The notes under the pieces: model-generated
What the model saw: the letters and a program-made list of their open reading frames with translations, nothing else
Told to the model about the DNA's origin: nothing
Databases searched by the model: none
Shown here: in pieces, positions 17,981-26,864 of the stretch
Numbering within the stretch: position 1 is the stretch's first letter
How the letters are laid out: each line of letters begins with the position of its first letter
NCBI RefSeq assembly: GCF_024346875.1
Contig: NZ_AP024872.1
Coordinates: 372,001-436,000, forward strand
DNA: 64,000 bases
Source: Vibrio gallicus
GTDB lineage: Bacteria > Pseudomonadota > Gammaproteobacteria > Enterobacterales > Vibrionaceae
Reading direction: 5' to 3'
Made by a program: the position numbers and the translations under genes

Positions 17981-19174
17981 ATGGTTAGCAAGAACGTACT
18001 AGTTATCAACTCAGGCAGCTCTTCTCTAAAGTTTGCAGTTATTGACTCTCAATCAGGAGACGCATTGATCTCTGGTCTTGGCGAATGCTTTGGCTTGCCA
18101 GAAGCCGTGATTGGTTGGAAGTTTAATGGCGAGAAAGTTCAGGAAGCAATCAGCGACCTAGAAAATCCTCATCAAGCAGCTGTTAGCCGTGTTGTTAAGC
18201 TTATGGAAGAGTTAGGCTTTTGCGATAGCATCGTAGCGGTAGGTCACCGTATCGTTCACGGTGGTGAGAAATTCGATAGTGCAGTTCGCATTGATGACGA
18301 GATTCTTAAAGAGATTGAAGACCTTTCTGAACTTGCTCCTCTACACAACCCAGCGGGTGCAAAAGGTATTCGTGCTGCAATGTCAGCTTACCCATCTTTG
18401 CCTCAGTTTGCTGTATTTGATACTGCATTCCACCAAACAATGCCTGAAAAAGCGTTCATTTACGCTGTTCCTTACGAACTTTATGAGAAATATGGTATTC
18501 GTCGCTACGGTGCACACGGTACTAGCCACTACTTCGTAAGCCGTGAAGCTGCAAAAATGATCGGTAAGAAAGTTGAAGAAACAAGCGTTATTACTGTTCA
18601 CCTAGGTAACGGCGCATCTGTTGCTGTTGTTGAAAATGGCATATGTCTAGATACCTCAATGGGCTTCACTCCACTTGCGGGCCTAATGATGGGTACTCGT
18701 TGTGGTGATATCGACCCAATCGTTATTGAATTCCTAATCAAGAAAGGTTGGGCTCGTGAAGATGTATTCGAAATGCTGAACAAAAAATCAGGTTTCTTGG
18801 GCATCTCTGAAATTACCTCTGACGTGCGTGGCATCGTAGAAGCAATGAACGAAGGTAACAAGGGCGCTAAACTCGCATTTGACGTATTTACCTATCGTGT
18901 AGCTAAGTACATTGCCTCTTACCTAGCACCTCTTTCTTCACTAGATGCGATTGCATTTACTGGTGGTATTGGTGAAAACTCTCTTGATGTTCGCCGTGAA
19001 GTTATCAAGAACCTTTCAATCCTTGGTTTTGAAGAAGACGTTGCAGGCAACGAAGCCGCTCGCTTTGGTGCATCGGGTCAAATCGCTGAATCTAAGATGC
19101 TTGGTGCTAAAGCAGTTGTTATCCCAACGAACGAAGAGTTCGTTATTGCTCAGCAATCGGTAGCGCTTCTGTAA
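17981..19174 (+). CDS. ackA: Acetate kinase
   Basis: 397 residues from ATG 17981 (AGGA nine bases upstream); a longer in-frame start at 17927 has no support. It interconverts acetyl phosphate plus ADP with acetate plus ATP. Signatures: NSGSSSLKFAV at the start, GHRIVHGGEKF near 87, FDTAFHQTMP near 147, HLGNGASV near 207 and FTGGIGENS near 325. Usually ackA is followed by pta; here the next gene is a broken LysR regulator and pta is absent. V. cholerae has a second ackA on chromosome II without pta; this is probably its counterpart. The AT-rich 240-bp upstream region may hold anaerobic or nitrogen-linked control, but I cannot name a site. Confidence 0.95.
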   Translation: MVSKNVLVINSGSSSLKFAVIDSQSGDALISGLGECFGLPEAVIGWKFNGEKVQEAISDLENPHQAAVSRVVKLMEELGFCDSIVAVGHRIVHGGEKFDSAVRIDDEILKEIEDLSELAPLHNPAGAKGIRAAMSAYPSLPQFAVFDTAFHQTMPEKAFIYAVPYELYEKYGIRRYGAHGTSHYFVSREAAKMIGKKVEETSVITVHLGNGASVAVVENGICLDTSMGFTPLAGLMMGTRCGDIDPIVIEFLIKKGWAREDVFEMLNKKSGFLGISEITSDVRGIVEAMNEGNKGAKLAFDVFTYRVAKYIASYLAPLSSLDAIAFTGGIGENSLDVRREVIKNLSILGFEEDVAGNEAARFGASGQIAESKMLGAKAVVIPTNEEFVIAQQSVALL

Positions 19175-19205
19175 TCTGCTAATTGTCAGATACAAACACC
19201 TAACT

Positions 19206-19232
19206 AACCGCCTTTAATGGGCGGTTTTTTTT
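19206..19232 (+). terminator. Terminator of ackA
   Basis: Stem AACCGCC / GGCGGTT with a seven-base loop and eight T, 31 bp beyond the stop codon. Confidence 0.9.
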
Positions 19233-19495
19233 CGTATCAAACAAATTAATCTTACTCACAATATTCATTTACCGAGAATTAGTGCTTTACTATTATTACA
19301 AATATTGATGTTAGTAGAGATCAGATGCAAACGGATCGTGTTAAGAAACTCGCTAGGGTAGACCTAAATCTATTGGTTAGTTTGGATGTTCTGTTAAGAG
19401 AGAAAAATGTGACTCAAGCCGCGCAGGTTATGTTTGTTTCTCAATCGGCGATGAGTCGCAGTCTACAGCGCTTGCGAGATACCTTTGAAGACCCA

Positions 19496-19503
19496 TTATT
19501 TAA
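19496..19503. repeat. Target-site duplication, left copy (TTATTTAA)
   Basis: The same eight bases occur at 20795-20802 immediately outside the other end of the element. Eight bases is the typical duplication length for the ISL3 family. Confidence 0.93.
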
Positions 19504-20794
19504 GGTTCATCGCGGCTTTCCGGGGAAGGCCGCTTTTATCTTCATAAAGAAGTAATCCGTATCTCGGTACCCATAGCCCATTCTTTTGATTAGCTTGATC
19601 TTGTTATTAATCCCTTCCAAGGTGCATGTATTTAAATGATACAAAGCTGAAGACACTATCCCATGAAGGTACGGTTTCAGCTTTTTAGCGAAGTTTATGA
19701 GCGGTTTTACTCCGCTTTCATGGACTTGCTGCCACCATATTTCCCAAAGGTCTTTGGCTTGTTTTTCCGAGTCGCAGTACCAGAGCTCCTTGAGCTGAGC
19801 ACCAAGTAAATGGGTCACCATTAAGTCACGGTTAACCGCAAGTATTTCATCCAGGTAACTTTGTTGCTTAGTATTTAAGTTCTCTCTATTTTTCAGTAAT
19901 ACCCAACGTGAGCGCTTGACCCAACGCCGTGCACTTTTGTCATCTTTAAGTTGGTTGGCTTGATCTACTCGAACTCTATCCATAACTTCTCGACCAAACT
20001 TAGCGACGACATGAAAAAGGTCATAGACAATACAAGCCTTTGGACAATGAGCTTGAACCTCTAGGTCAAAAGCGGTGTTCATATCCATTGCCACAACTTC
20101 GATATTTTGAGCATGCTCTCCAAGCATTTCAAAGAACGGACGTATATCTTTACGACTTCTACCTAGACCAATCCAAAGTACTTGATGCGTTTGTGCATCG
20201 GCGATAACAGTGGCGTAACGATGCCCCTTGAATATGGCAAACTCATCCATGACCAGTTGACGCAAACAACCCCAAGGAACCTCAGGTACGACACGCTTCA
20301 GACGTTGCTTATCTATTTCTTTGATGGTGTGCCAGTGCACCCCAGTAAGCTCTGAAATGTGTTTGATGGGTAGCAATGGTAATAGATTCTCAATGTAATC
20401 AATCAGCCGATTGGTAAGGCGAGAATATGGCTTAACCCAAGAAATAGACTCAGTCTTGATACCACAATTTGAACACCTGATGCGCCGAGTTTGAACGAGT
20501 AATTCGACGGGTGTGCCTAGCATCATCGCATCCTTAAGCGTTCGCCACTGAGTGTCATGAATAGAGTCAGAAACTTGACCACAAGAACAGTATGCAGGGG
20601 TATCAGGAATTAAGGTGATAGAGATTAATGAATCAGTTTTATAAGACTTTACGATCTGAAAGCCTTCCCAGAACGACGATAGGAAAGTATTATTCGGCAT
20701 GAAAACGGTAGTTTGTGAAAGGTTGTGTTTGGCGATGTAACCTTACCACTAACTACCGTTTTTGTTTTCAGTTCCCACTAATCCGCGATGAACC
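19504..20794 (-). mobile_element. ISL3-family insertion sequence, 1291 bp, complete
   Basis: Both ends carry the inverted repeat GGTTCATCGCGG (19504-19515 and, inverted, 20783-20794); matching extends to about 14 of 15 bases. It contains one transposase gene whose stop codon lies inside the left repeat, and is flanked by the duplication TTATTTAA. All parts look intact, which suggests recent arrival and possible mobility. Confidence 0.94.
19507..20700 (-). CDS. ISL3-family transposase
   Basis: 397 residues. N-terminal zinc-binding cysteines (CSCG near 38 and CSNCG near 75) and helix-turn-helix region, then a DDE-type core: LVMDEFAIFKGHRYATVIAD, VVAMDMNTAFDLEVQAHCPKA, IVYDLFHVVAKFGREVMD, and the C-terminal LEGINNKIKLIKRMGYGYRD with the presumed catalytic Glu. 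This order is characteristic of the ISL3 family. Frame is intact with no internal stop. Transcribed opposite to the LysR gene it interrupts. The 80 bp between its start and the right end hold its promoter. Confidence 0.93.
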   Translation of the reverse strand: MPNNTFLSSFWEGFQIVKSYKTDSLISITLIPDTPAYCSCGQVSDSIHDTQWRTLKDAMMLGTPVELLVQTRRIRCSNCGIKTESISWVKPYSRLTNRLIDYIENLLPLLPIKHISELTGVHWHTIKEIDKQRLKRVVPEVPWGCLRQLVMDEFAIFKGHRYATVIADAQTHQVLWIGLGRSRKDIRPFFEMLGEHAQNIEVVAMDMNTAFDLEVQAHCPKACIVYDLFHVVAKFGREVMDRVRVDQANQLKDDKSARRWVKRSRWVLLKNRENLNTKQQSYLDEILAVNRDLMVTHLLGAQLKELWYCDSEKQAKDLWEIWWQQVHESGVKPLINFAKKLKPYLHGIVSSALYHLNTCTLEGINNKIKLIKRMGYGYRDTDYFFMKIKAAFPGKPR

Positions 20795-20802
20795 TTATTT
20801 AA
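20783..20802. repeat. Right inverted repeat of the insertion sequence and right target duplication
   Basis: CCGCGATGAACC (20783-20794) is the exact complement of the left end, followed by TTATTTAA (20795-20802), the second copy of the target duplication. Confidence 0.92.
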
Positions 20803-21717
20803 TCGGACCGCAAAAGGTTTAGTGCCAACGGTTAAAGCGCTGGAGTTGGAAAAAGAACTCCGTTCATTATTACCTCAGTTAAGTGCGTTATTTGGCAGTG
20901 AAGAATTTGACGCTTCCTTGTGCTACGAAACCTTCTCGAAAGCGATGCCCAGCTTGCTAGGTAGCCTAATGATGCCATCACTTGCAAGTCATATTTTCAA
21001 GGTATCACCCCATTCCAATTTGATAGAAATCTCTGCAAAGAGTAACCCTTTTGATCTGTTAGATAGCGGAAAATTGGACTTTGCGGTCTACTATAGTGAG
21101 CAGAATAACAAGAAATATCGCTCACGATTACTTGGCACCATTTATCCTGAATTATTTGTTGGTAAGCAGCATCCTTTGGCTTACAGCAATCCTAATATTG
21201 CTCAAATCATGCAATATCCCTTTGTGGCAATGACGGTAGAAGAAGACCATAAACAGGCGTTTAATGCGCCACTATCGAGGTTATTTCGTGACTACGGAAT
21301 ACAGGTCGCCCCAGAGCTAAAAAGCACCCAAACCCAAGTTTTGCTGGATGTAGCGAAACGAACAGATAGTGTCATATTTGGCATGAATGCACTTAAACAC
21401 TTACCTGATTTTGAACAGCATTTTGTGCCAATCTACCAATTTAAACAGGCGCAGGAGTACCATGTGCAACTGTTTCTGATTGAACATCAAAGAGTCTTTC
21501 ATTCTCCTGCCCATCAGTGGTTCGCCTCGCAAATTGAACAGCAAACAATGGCTATCCTAGAATAATATGCCTTCCTAAAGTAATACCCGGTTAATGCATA
21601 ATTCTACTTGCATGTAAGTCATTGGGAGGGTTTTAGTGTCTGACTTAGGATTAACTCAAAGCCTAGAAGGCCCCTGAATACGAAAACGTAGTTACTAAAT
21701 TAAGGTGAGTATCCAAT

Positions 21718-23205
21718 ATGAAAAAGTTACTTTTAGCGTCGTTAATCTCAACCCTAGCATGTGGCGCTTATGCCACCCCTAAATACAGTGCAAATGTACC
21801 TGAGCAGGTCATTACACCAAATCATGTGCAATCTAGCTACCTTGGTGATTTGCACTATACCGACGGTGCGCCGAACGCTGAAACAATCGCTAAGGCGAAT
21901 AACTTTGTAGATACGGCAAATGCGGTAAGGTTGTTTCTTTCGGGAATTCCAGCAGCATCAATGCAAGGTATGTTAGCGGGCCACGAAAGCATTGGTATGC
22001 AAGCAAATAAAACCATTGCTATCTCCGAGCAGATGTTGACTGCGGAGAGCCTGTGGTTAACCCCTAATACCACAACGCCTTATATTACCGGTGAGATAGA
22101 CGTTAAAAACGGTCCTGTGGTTGTAGAACTCAATTCCCCTGTTTTGGGGCTGATTGACAATGCCGCGTTTAAGTTCACCAGTCGTATTGGGGTGACGCAT
22201 CCGCAAGACCAAGGTAAAGGTGGCAAATACTTTGTTTATCACAACTCTTATGAAGGGAAGATCCCAGCTGGATATATCCCGATTCAAACCGACGGTTATC
22301 AACATTGGTTATTGCTGCGCTTGGTGAGTACCCCTGACACATTAGATAAATCAATCGCTCAACTAAAAGATACGATGAAGATATATCCATACTCTAACCC
22401 TGAGCAGCAAACTGAGTTTATTAATATTTCCGGTGAAAAATACAATACTGTGCATGCCATGGATGAGACATTTTATCAGGAGATTAATGCCCTGGTTCAA
22501 TATGAACCGACCCAGCTTTGGGACGAAGAATTTATAGGCTTGGCAAAAGAGCTTGGAATAGAGAAAGGTACGCCGTTTAAACCAAGCCCAGAGATGCAAC
22601 AGGTGTTTATTGAGGCTGCTAAGATTGCCACCGCAGAGATCCGAGGAGCCACATTCTCGCCAGATAAGGAGATGGTAGTGTATGACGATCGTGCATGGTA
22701 CACACCGCTTATATCTGGTTATGAGTTTAAAGATGAAAATGGCGTACTAAACCTAAGTGAGCGTGCAGTATTTCACTTTTATGCCACGGGAACGACGCCA
22801 GATATGGTCACAGAGGAAGTAGGCAAGGGGTCAGCTTATTTAATTGGTTCTAGAGATGCAGATGGTCAATTATATGATGGGTCGAAACACTATACGGTTA
22901 CCCTACCTAAGGGGATACCAGTGGCTAATTTTTGGTCGTTTATGATTTACGATAATCAAACTCGCTCAATGTTGGAGACCGATCAACGCTCAGCTGGTGT
23001 GGATGGTTTGAAAAAGGGGCTGCGCACTAATAAAGATGGTTCGATTACCATACATTTCGCGCCGAAAGCACCAAAAGGCTGGGAAAACAACTGGGTTCAG
23101 ACTATGCCCAATAAAGGGTTCAACTTGTTGTTTAGAGTCTATGGTCCAACTGAAGCTTGGTTTGATAAGAGTTGGCGTCCAGGGGATCTCGAACTTCAGA
23201 AATAA
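21718..23205 (+). CDS. Exported DUF1254/DUF1214 protein
   Basis: 495 residues with an N-terminal signal peptide (MKKLLLASLISTLACGAYA, cleavage near 19-20). The body has the two-domain layout of this family: an N-terminal DUF1254 part (TPNTTTPYITGEIDVKNGPVVVELNSPVLGLIDNAAF trimmed in pieces here, residues about 115-160) and a C-terminal DUF1214 part (NFWSFMIYDNQTRSML near 403, GLRTNKDGSITIHFAP near 428). Periplasmic; the biochemical role is not established. It lies just downstream of the broken LysR gene, whose product may have controlled it. A strong terminator follows. Confidence 0.85.
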   Translation: MKKLLLASLISTLACGAYATPKYSANVPEQVITPNHVQSSYLGDLHYTDGAPNAETIAKANNFVDTANAVRLFLSGIPAASMQGMLAGHESIGMQANKTIAISEQMLTAESLWLTPNTTTPYITGEIDVKNGPVVVELNSPVLGLIDNAAFKFTSRIGVTHPQDQGKGGKYFVYHNSYEGKIPAGYIPIQTDGYQHWLLLRLVSTPDTLDKSIAQLKDTMKIYPYSNPEQQTEFINISGEKYNTVHAMDETFYQEINALVQYEPTQLWDEEFIGLAKELGIEKGTPFKPSPEMQQVFIEAAKIATAEIRGATFSPDKEMVVYDDRAWYTPLISGYEFKDENGVLNLSERAVFHFYATGTTPDMVTEEVGKGSAYLIGSRDADGQLYDGSKHYTVTLPKGIPVANFWSFMIYDNQTRSMLETDQRSAGVDGLKKGLRTNKDGSITIHFAPKAPKGWENNWVQTMPNKGFNLLFRVYGPTEAWFDKSWRPGDLELQK

Positions 23206-23212
23206 TCTTATA

Positions 23213-23240
23213 AACACCACAGCTTGACTGTGGTGTTTTT
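23213..23240 (+). terminator. Terminator of the DUF1254 gene
   Basis: Ten-base-pair perfect stem AACACCACAG / CTGTGGTGTT, five-base loop, T run. It starts eight bases after the stop codon. Confidence 0.92.
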
Positions 23241-23357
23241 ACTTATGCATTAGCATTATAAAGCGCCTTTGTAGAATTGGATTGGTCTGTAAGGTTGCAT
23301 ATTTATTTATGATGGGATAATTTCGAATCATTGCGCTGGTAATTAATTAGGATGTTA

Positions 23358-23978
23358 ATGGACACGTCAGTATTATGGGTATTTATCCCTACTTTTTTCT
23401 TTGTTTCAATTACCCCAGGGATGTGTATGACGCTTGCGCTGGGCCTAGGCATGAGTATAGGCTACAAGCGTACACTATGGATGATGCTAGGAGAGGTCGT
23501 CGGTGTTGCGGTAGTCGCTATCAGTGCGGTTGTGGGGATTGCGGCCGTGATGATCAAAATGCCCACTCTATTTCTGCTATTTAAGATCGTTGGCGCCAGT
23601 TATCTTACCTATCTAGGTATCCAAATGTGGCGCTCTAAGGGAAAGATGGCCATATCTTCCGAAAGCCTTAGTGTTGATCAAAGCTCCAACTACGCCTTAA
23701 TGGCACAAGGATTTATTACCGCGATAGCCAACCCTAAAGGCTGGGCCTTTATGGTAAGCCTATTACCTCCGTTTATTTCGTCTCAGTATTCTCTAACCCC
23801 ACAACTGGCCATTTTAGTCGCTATCATTATGCTATCTGAGTTTATCTGTATGTCGATTTATGCATCGGGTGGAAAGGGGCTTCGCGCTATGTTGGCCAAT
23901 AGAGACAACGTAAAAGTGATGAACCGAATAGCAGGAAGCCTGATGATCATGGTAGCGATCTGGTTGTTAATTGAATAA
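23358..23978 (+). CDS. LysE/RhtB-family amino-acid exporter
   Basis: 206 residues, about six hydrophobic helices. It begins MDTSVLWVFIPTFFFVSITPGMCM, containing the family phrase TPG in the first helix, and has AIANPKGWAFMVSLLPPF near 120, the LysE-family Asn-Pro-Lys motif. Exports amino acids or homoserine lactones across the inner membrane; substrate unknown. The ATG at 23358 has AGGA five bases upstream; the ATG at 23352 would touch the ribosome site. Convergent with the isochorismatase gene. Confidence 0.88.
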   Translation: MDTSVLWVFIPTFFFVSITPGMCMTLALGLGMSIGYKRTLWMMLGEVVGVAVVAISAVVGIAAVMIKMPTLFLLFKIVGASYLTYLGIQMWRSKGKMAISSESLSVDQSSNYALMAQGFITAIANPKGWAFMVSLLPPFISSQYSLTPQLAILVAIIMLSEFICMSIYASGGKGLRAMLANRDNVKVMNRIAGSLMIMVAIWLLIE

Positions 23979-23988
23979 CCCCCTGTAG

Positions 23989-24021
23989 ATACAGAAGAAG
24001 TAGGCTCACTCTTCTCTGTAT
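23989..24021. terminator. Weak hairpin between convergent genes
   Basis: ATACAGAAGAAG / CTTCTCTGTAT with one bulged A and a ten-base loop, located between the LysE and isochorismatase stop codons. No strong T run, so termination is uncertain. Confidence 0.4.
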
Positions 24022-24028
24022 TGGGACT

Positions 24029-24550
24029 TTAGCCAAAGATCTGCTGTGTCGTTGCCAAAACGATACGTGGTTTTAAGGCGTTTAAAGCTATCTTGTGCAC
24101 CATTTCATCTACGGTCGTGGTGCAGTCAGACAAGACTGAAACATTGTATTTTTCAGCAGTTTTTGACAGTGCGGTATGCGTAATGCAATTTTGCGTCATC
24201 ATGCCACACAATACTAATTCAGAAACATTATGTTGCTGTAACACCTCGTCTAAATTAGTGCAATGAAACCCGTCGGCATACCTCTTAATAACAATCTGTG
24301 CTTGTGGTGCTATCTCCATTATTTGTGGATGGATATCAACCCCTTGCGTTCCATGATTGAAAAATGGTGCTGACCCCAATTTAGGGTCGGCAATGTGTTG
24401 GACATGCACAATTAATACATTGTTTTGCAGAGCTTGAATCATAGCTTGCTTCACATTGTTTAGGGTGTGTTCGGTATTCCATAGCGGAAATTTACCTTGC
24501 GGAAAATAATCATTTTGAAGGTCGATAACAATTAGCGCTTGATTTGACAT
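24029..24550 (-). CDS. Cysteine hydrolase of the isochorismatase family
   Basis: 173 residues with the family catalytic triad visible: Asp10 in VIDLQNDY, Lys89 in VIKRYADGF and Cys122 in GMMTQNCI, preceded by the cis-peptide GMM. Members hydrolyse isochorismate, nicotinamide, carbamoyl groups or related amides; substrate cannot be told. Divergent from a GlxA-type AraC regulator with only about 100 bp between, so likely under its control. Confidence 0.87.
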   Translation of the reverse strand: MSNQALIVIDLQNDYFPQGKFPLWNTEHTLNNVKQAMIQALQNNVLIVHVQHIADPKLGSAPFFNHGTQGVDIHPQIMEIAPQAQIVIKRYADGFHCTNLDEVLQQHNVSELVLCGMMTQNCITHTALSKTAEKYNVSVLSDCTTTVDEMVHKIALNALKPRIVLATTQQIFG

Positions 24551-24616
24551 GTTGAGTTCCTATTCGCGTGCAATATTTGTAATTGATGCGCCTATTATGT
24601 TGGCGATATACTGTTT

Positions 24617-24636
24617 TGACAGTAGTCATTTATGAC
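24617..24636. promoter_or_regulatory. Palindrome in the isochorismatase/AraC divergent promoter
   Basis: GTCAT-TT-ATGAC is a perfect palindrome at 24625-24636; a further TGACA half at 24617-24621 repeats the right arm. It lies 17 bp before the regulator ATG, a fair place for an operator of that regulator. Confidence 0.4.
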
Positions 24637-24652
24637 ATAAAAAGTGGTAAAA

Positions 24653-25582
24653 ATGACAATTAGACAGCAGCGAGTGGCATTGCTTGCCTACCCAAGCGTC
24701 TCCAAATCAGCAGTGTATGGGCTTTGTGAGTTATTCGAGGTGGCAAATCGTGTGTTAGCGCAACGGGCGATTGGAATCAAATTCAGTATCAGTATTGTCG
24801 AATGTATTGACGATTGTATTGAGTCACAGCTAATTATTATTCCACCTAGTATTGATCAAGATAGAGCTTATCTGAGGGTAGACGAATGGATAATCGAATG
24901 GATCAAAGGCAGCCACGCTAAGGGTTGCGTATTGACATCGGCATGTGCCGGGGCGTTCATACTGGCTAGGTGTGGGGTAATTGGCGGGCGTAGCATCACC
25001 ACTCATTGGGCCTTGGCCGAGTTGTTTACCCAGCACTTTCCAGATATTCCAGTACATGCGGACAAAATTCTCATCTCACATGGTGACATTGTCACGTCTG
25101 CTGGGGTTATGGCATGGGTCGACTTAGGATTAGAGATTATATCGCGTTTCTGCTCGCCCTCTGTAATGCGTCAAGTAGGTAAGATACTAGTGGTCGATAC
25201 TGGGTCTCGACAACAGAGCTATTACGCTCAGTTTAGTCCATCGGAAACCCATGGGGATGCAAGTATCATCAAGGCTCAGCACTGGATTCATACGCACTAT
25301 TCGAAACCTTTATCAGTAACAAATATTGCACAGCAGTGTCATCTGACTACACGCACCTTGTTGAGACGATTTCACAAAGCTACTGGCTATAAGCCGCTGC
25401 AATATGTTCAAAGATATCGAATTCAAATGGCGTGTGAACAATTGGAGTGTTCAAACCTAAGCTTTGAGAGCATAGCTAGGAAGGTGGGATATGAGGATGT
25501 GGGTGCTTGCCGAAACCAGTTTCAGAAAATTGTAGGGCTAACCCCTAAGATGTTTCGGCAGCGATTTGTACGCGACAGTTAA
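24653..25582 (+). CDS. GlxA-family AraC-type regulator with DJ-1/PfpI-like domain
   Basis: 309 residues from ATG 24653 (a GTG nine bases earlier is possible). Residues about 5-190 form a DJ-1/PfpI-like domain with the nucleophile-elbow phrase VLTSACAGAFILA, as in GlxA regulators where it senses rather than cleaves. Residues about 205-305 hold the AraC DNA-binding domain: LSVTNIAQQCHLTTRTLLRRFHKATGYKPLQYVQRYR is the first motif region and FESIARKVGYEDVGACRNQF the second. It points away from the isochorismatase gene and likely regulates it. Confidence 0.88.
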   Translation: MTIRQQRVALLAYPSVSKSAVYGLCELFEVANRVLAQRAIGIKFSISIVECIDDCIESQLIIIPPSIDQDRAYLRVDEWIIEWIKGSHAKGCVLTSACAGAFILARCGVIGGRSITTHWALAELFTQHFPDIPVHADKILISHGDIVTSAGVMAWVDLGLEIISRFCSPSVMRQVGKILVVDTGSRQQSYYAQFSPSETHGDASIIKAQHWIHTHYSKPLSVTNIAQQCHLTTRTLLRRFHKATGYKPLQYVQRYRIQMACEQLECSNLSFESIARKVGYEDVGACRNQFQKIVGLTPKMFRQRFVRDS

Positions 25583-25592
25583 CTCTGTCGCG
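25571..25592. terminator. Hairpin overlapping the end of the GlxA-type gene
   Basis: Perfect eight-base stem CGCGACAG / CTGTCGCG with a six-base loop that includes the stop codon. No T run follows on either strand; it may limit read-through between two convergent genes. Confidence 0.45.
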
Positions 25593-25626
25593 CCGCTTTA
25601 GCTCGTAATAATGCAAGAGAGTATGT

Positions 25627-26622
25627 TTACTTAAGCAGTGACTTTAACTGCTGTTTAATCTCATCACTAGCAAAGCTCTGTTCAACCGATTGCAGGTAAA
25701 TTTTATGGTAATCCGATTCGGTTAACTCAAAGTGCTCAATTACCTTTTGTACTTCTTTTGTCATGGTGGTATTGGATACGGTACGATTATCTGTGTTGAT
25801 AGTCACCGGTAGCCCTTGTCTATAGAACTGAGCTGCAGGGTGGTCTTTCAACTGTTTAACCGCTTTAGTTTGAACATTACTGCTAGGGCATGTTTCCAGC
25901 CCGACGTTGCCATCTTTGACTGCGTTATATCCACCCTTATGGTTGTGAATGAAGATCCCATGGCCTATGCGTTGAGCATGCAATAAACGAATCGCATCTT
26001 CGACATTCTGCCCTTCACCTTGTTCACCCGCATGGATAGTAATATTAAAACCAAGCTTTCGCGCATAATCTGCGTGGGAGATAAAGTCGTGACAAAAACC
26101 GGCAAATTCAGCGCCAGCAAGATCAAAGGCACACACGCCTTTACCTAAAAACGGCTGACACTGGTCGAGCATCGGGATAATAGTATCAGTTGGCATGGTT
26201 CTTAATGCGCAAATGATAATATTGCCTTGGATATCATGGTCTTGCTGGGCTTGATCTAGGCCCTTAACAACTGCACTTACAATCTGTTCTACATTCAGCC
26301 CTAATTGGGTATGCAATAATGGGGCAAACCGCACTTCCATATATTTAACGTTTTCCTGGGCCGCATCTTGATAGACCTCATAAGTAATACGCTCTAGTGC
26401 ATGCTCTGTCTGCATCACCTGTAGAGGTAGGTCAAAGCGCGTTAAATATTGCTGAAGATCGTTACAGGTTTCGGGCGCTATCATCATTTCACCAATAACA
26501 GACACATCTTCGCTTGGTAATTCGATATGTTGCAATTTAGCCAGCTCGATGAGAGTTGCTGGGCGTAGACTGCCGTCTAAATGGCAATGGAGGTCTATTT
26601 TTTTAAGGTCGAAATAATTCAT
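25627..26622 (-). CDS. add: Adenosine deaminase
   Basis: 331 residues (E. coli Add: 333). It converts adenosine and deoxyadenosine to inosine forms in purine salvage. The zinc site and catalytic residues are present: His12 and His14 in LHCHLDGSLR, His in ITIHAGEQGEG with the catalytic Glu, HRIGHGIFIH order retained as QRIGHGIF, and the Asp pair region TINTDNRTVSN. A single gene, convergent with the upstream GlxA-type regulator and divergent from nirB. Confidence 0.93.
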   Translation of the reverse strand: MNYFDLKKIDLHCHLDGSLRPATLIELAKLQHIELPSEDVSVIGEMMIAPETCNDLQQYLTRFDLPLQVMQTEHALERITYEVYQDAAQENVKYMEVRFAPLLHTQLGLNVEQIVSAVVKGLDQAQQDHDIQGNIIICALRTMPTDTIIPMLDQCQPFLGKGVCAFDLAGAEFAGFCHDFISHADYARKLGFNITIHAGEQGEGQNVEDAIRLLHAQRIGHGIFIHNHKGGYNAVKDGNVGLETCPSSNVQTKAVKQLKDHPAAQFYRQGLPVTINTDNRTVSNTTMTKEVQKVIEHFELTESDYHKIYLQSVEQSFASDEIKQQLKSLLK

Positions 26623-26757
26623 TGTTATATAGGGTTGTCAATGGTTTTGATTGCTAATAATTCTAACAAGTGACTGAGATAGTTACAATTTTCGTAACTC
26701 GTTAAAAACATTCAAATTAATAAATAACGCTATCGAATCATCATCTTGTAATACAAA

Positions 26758-26773
26758 TACCCAATAAGGGGTA
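26758..26773. promoter_or_regulatory. NarP/NarL-type 7-2-7 site upstream of nirB
   Basis: TACCCAA-TA-AGGGGTA is an inverted pair with two-base spacing; the right half read on the minus strand is TACCCCT, a full match to the TACYYMT heptamer, and the left half differs at the last base. It lies 14 bp upstream of the FNR box, fitting nitrate or nitrite activation. Confidence 0.65.
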
Positions 26774-26786
26774 TATTGGTCTTGAA

Positions 26787-26800
26787 TTGATTTAGATCAA
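26787..26800. promoter_or_regulatory. FNR box of the nirBDC-cobA operon
   Basis: TTGAT-TTAG-ATCAA matches the FNR consensus TTGATNNNNATCAA at every defined base. If centred at -41.5, transcription would start near 26835, 30 bp before the nirB ATG. Confidence 0.85.
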
Positions 26801-26864
26801 TTCTGGTAATCGTCGCACCCATAGAATCGAGCGCAGTATTAATTCATAAATTAAGGAACCACCA

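Larger units (their letters stand above)
19325..21565 (+). pseudogene. LysR-family regulator gene interrupted by an ISL3-type insertion
   Basis: The N-terminal part (19325-19503) encodes the LysR helix-turn-helix: VDLNLLVSLDVLLREKNVTQAAQ, SQSAMSRSLQRLRDTFEDPLF. The rest resumes at 20803 with NRTAKGLVPTVKALELEKEL and the effector domain to 21565. Removing the element and one copy of its target duplication rejoins the frame exactly: 179 plus 763 bases give a 313-residue protein, normal for the family. As it stands, the 5' part reads 17 codons into the element and stops at 19553-19555. A GTG at 20822 could restart a domain without DNA-binding ability. The intact protein probably regulated the next gene (21718) or ackA. 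Confidence 0.92.
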
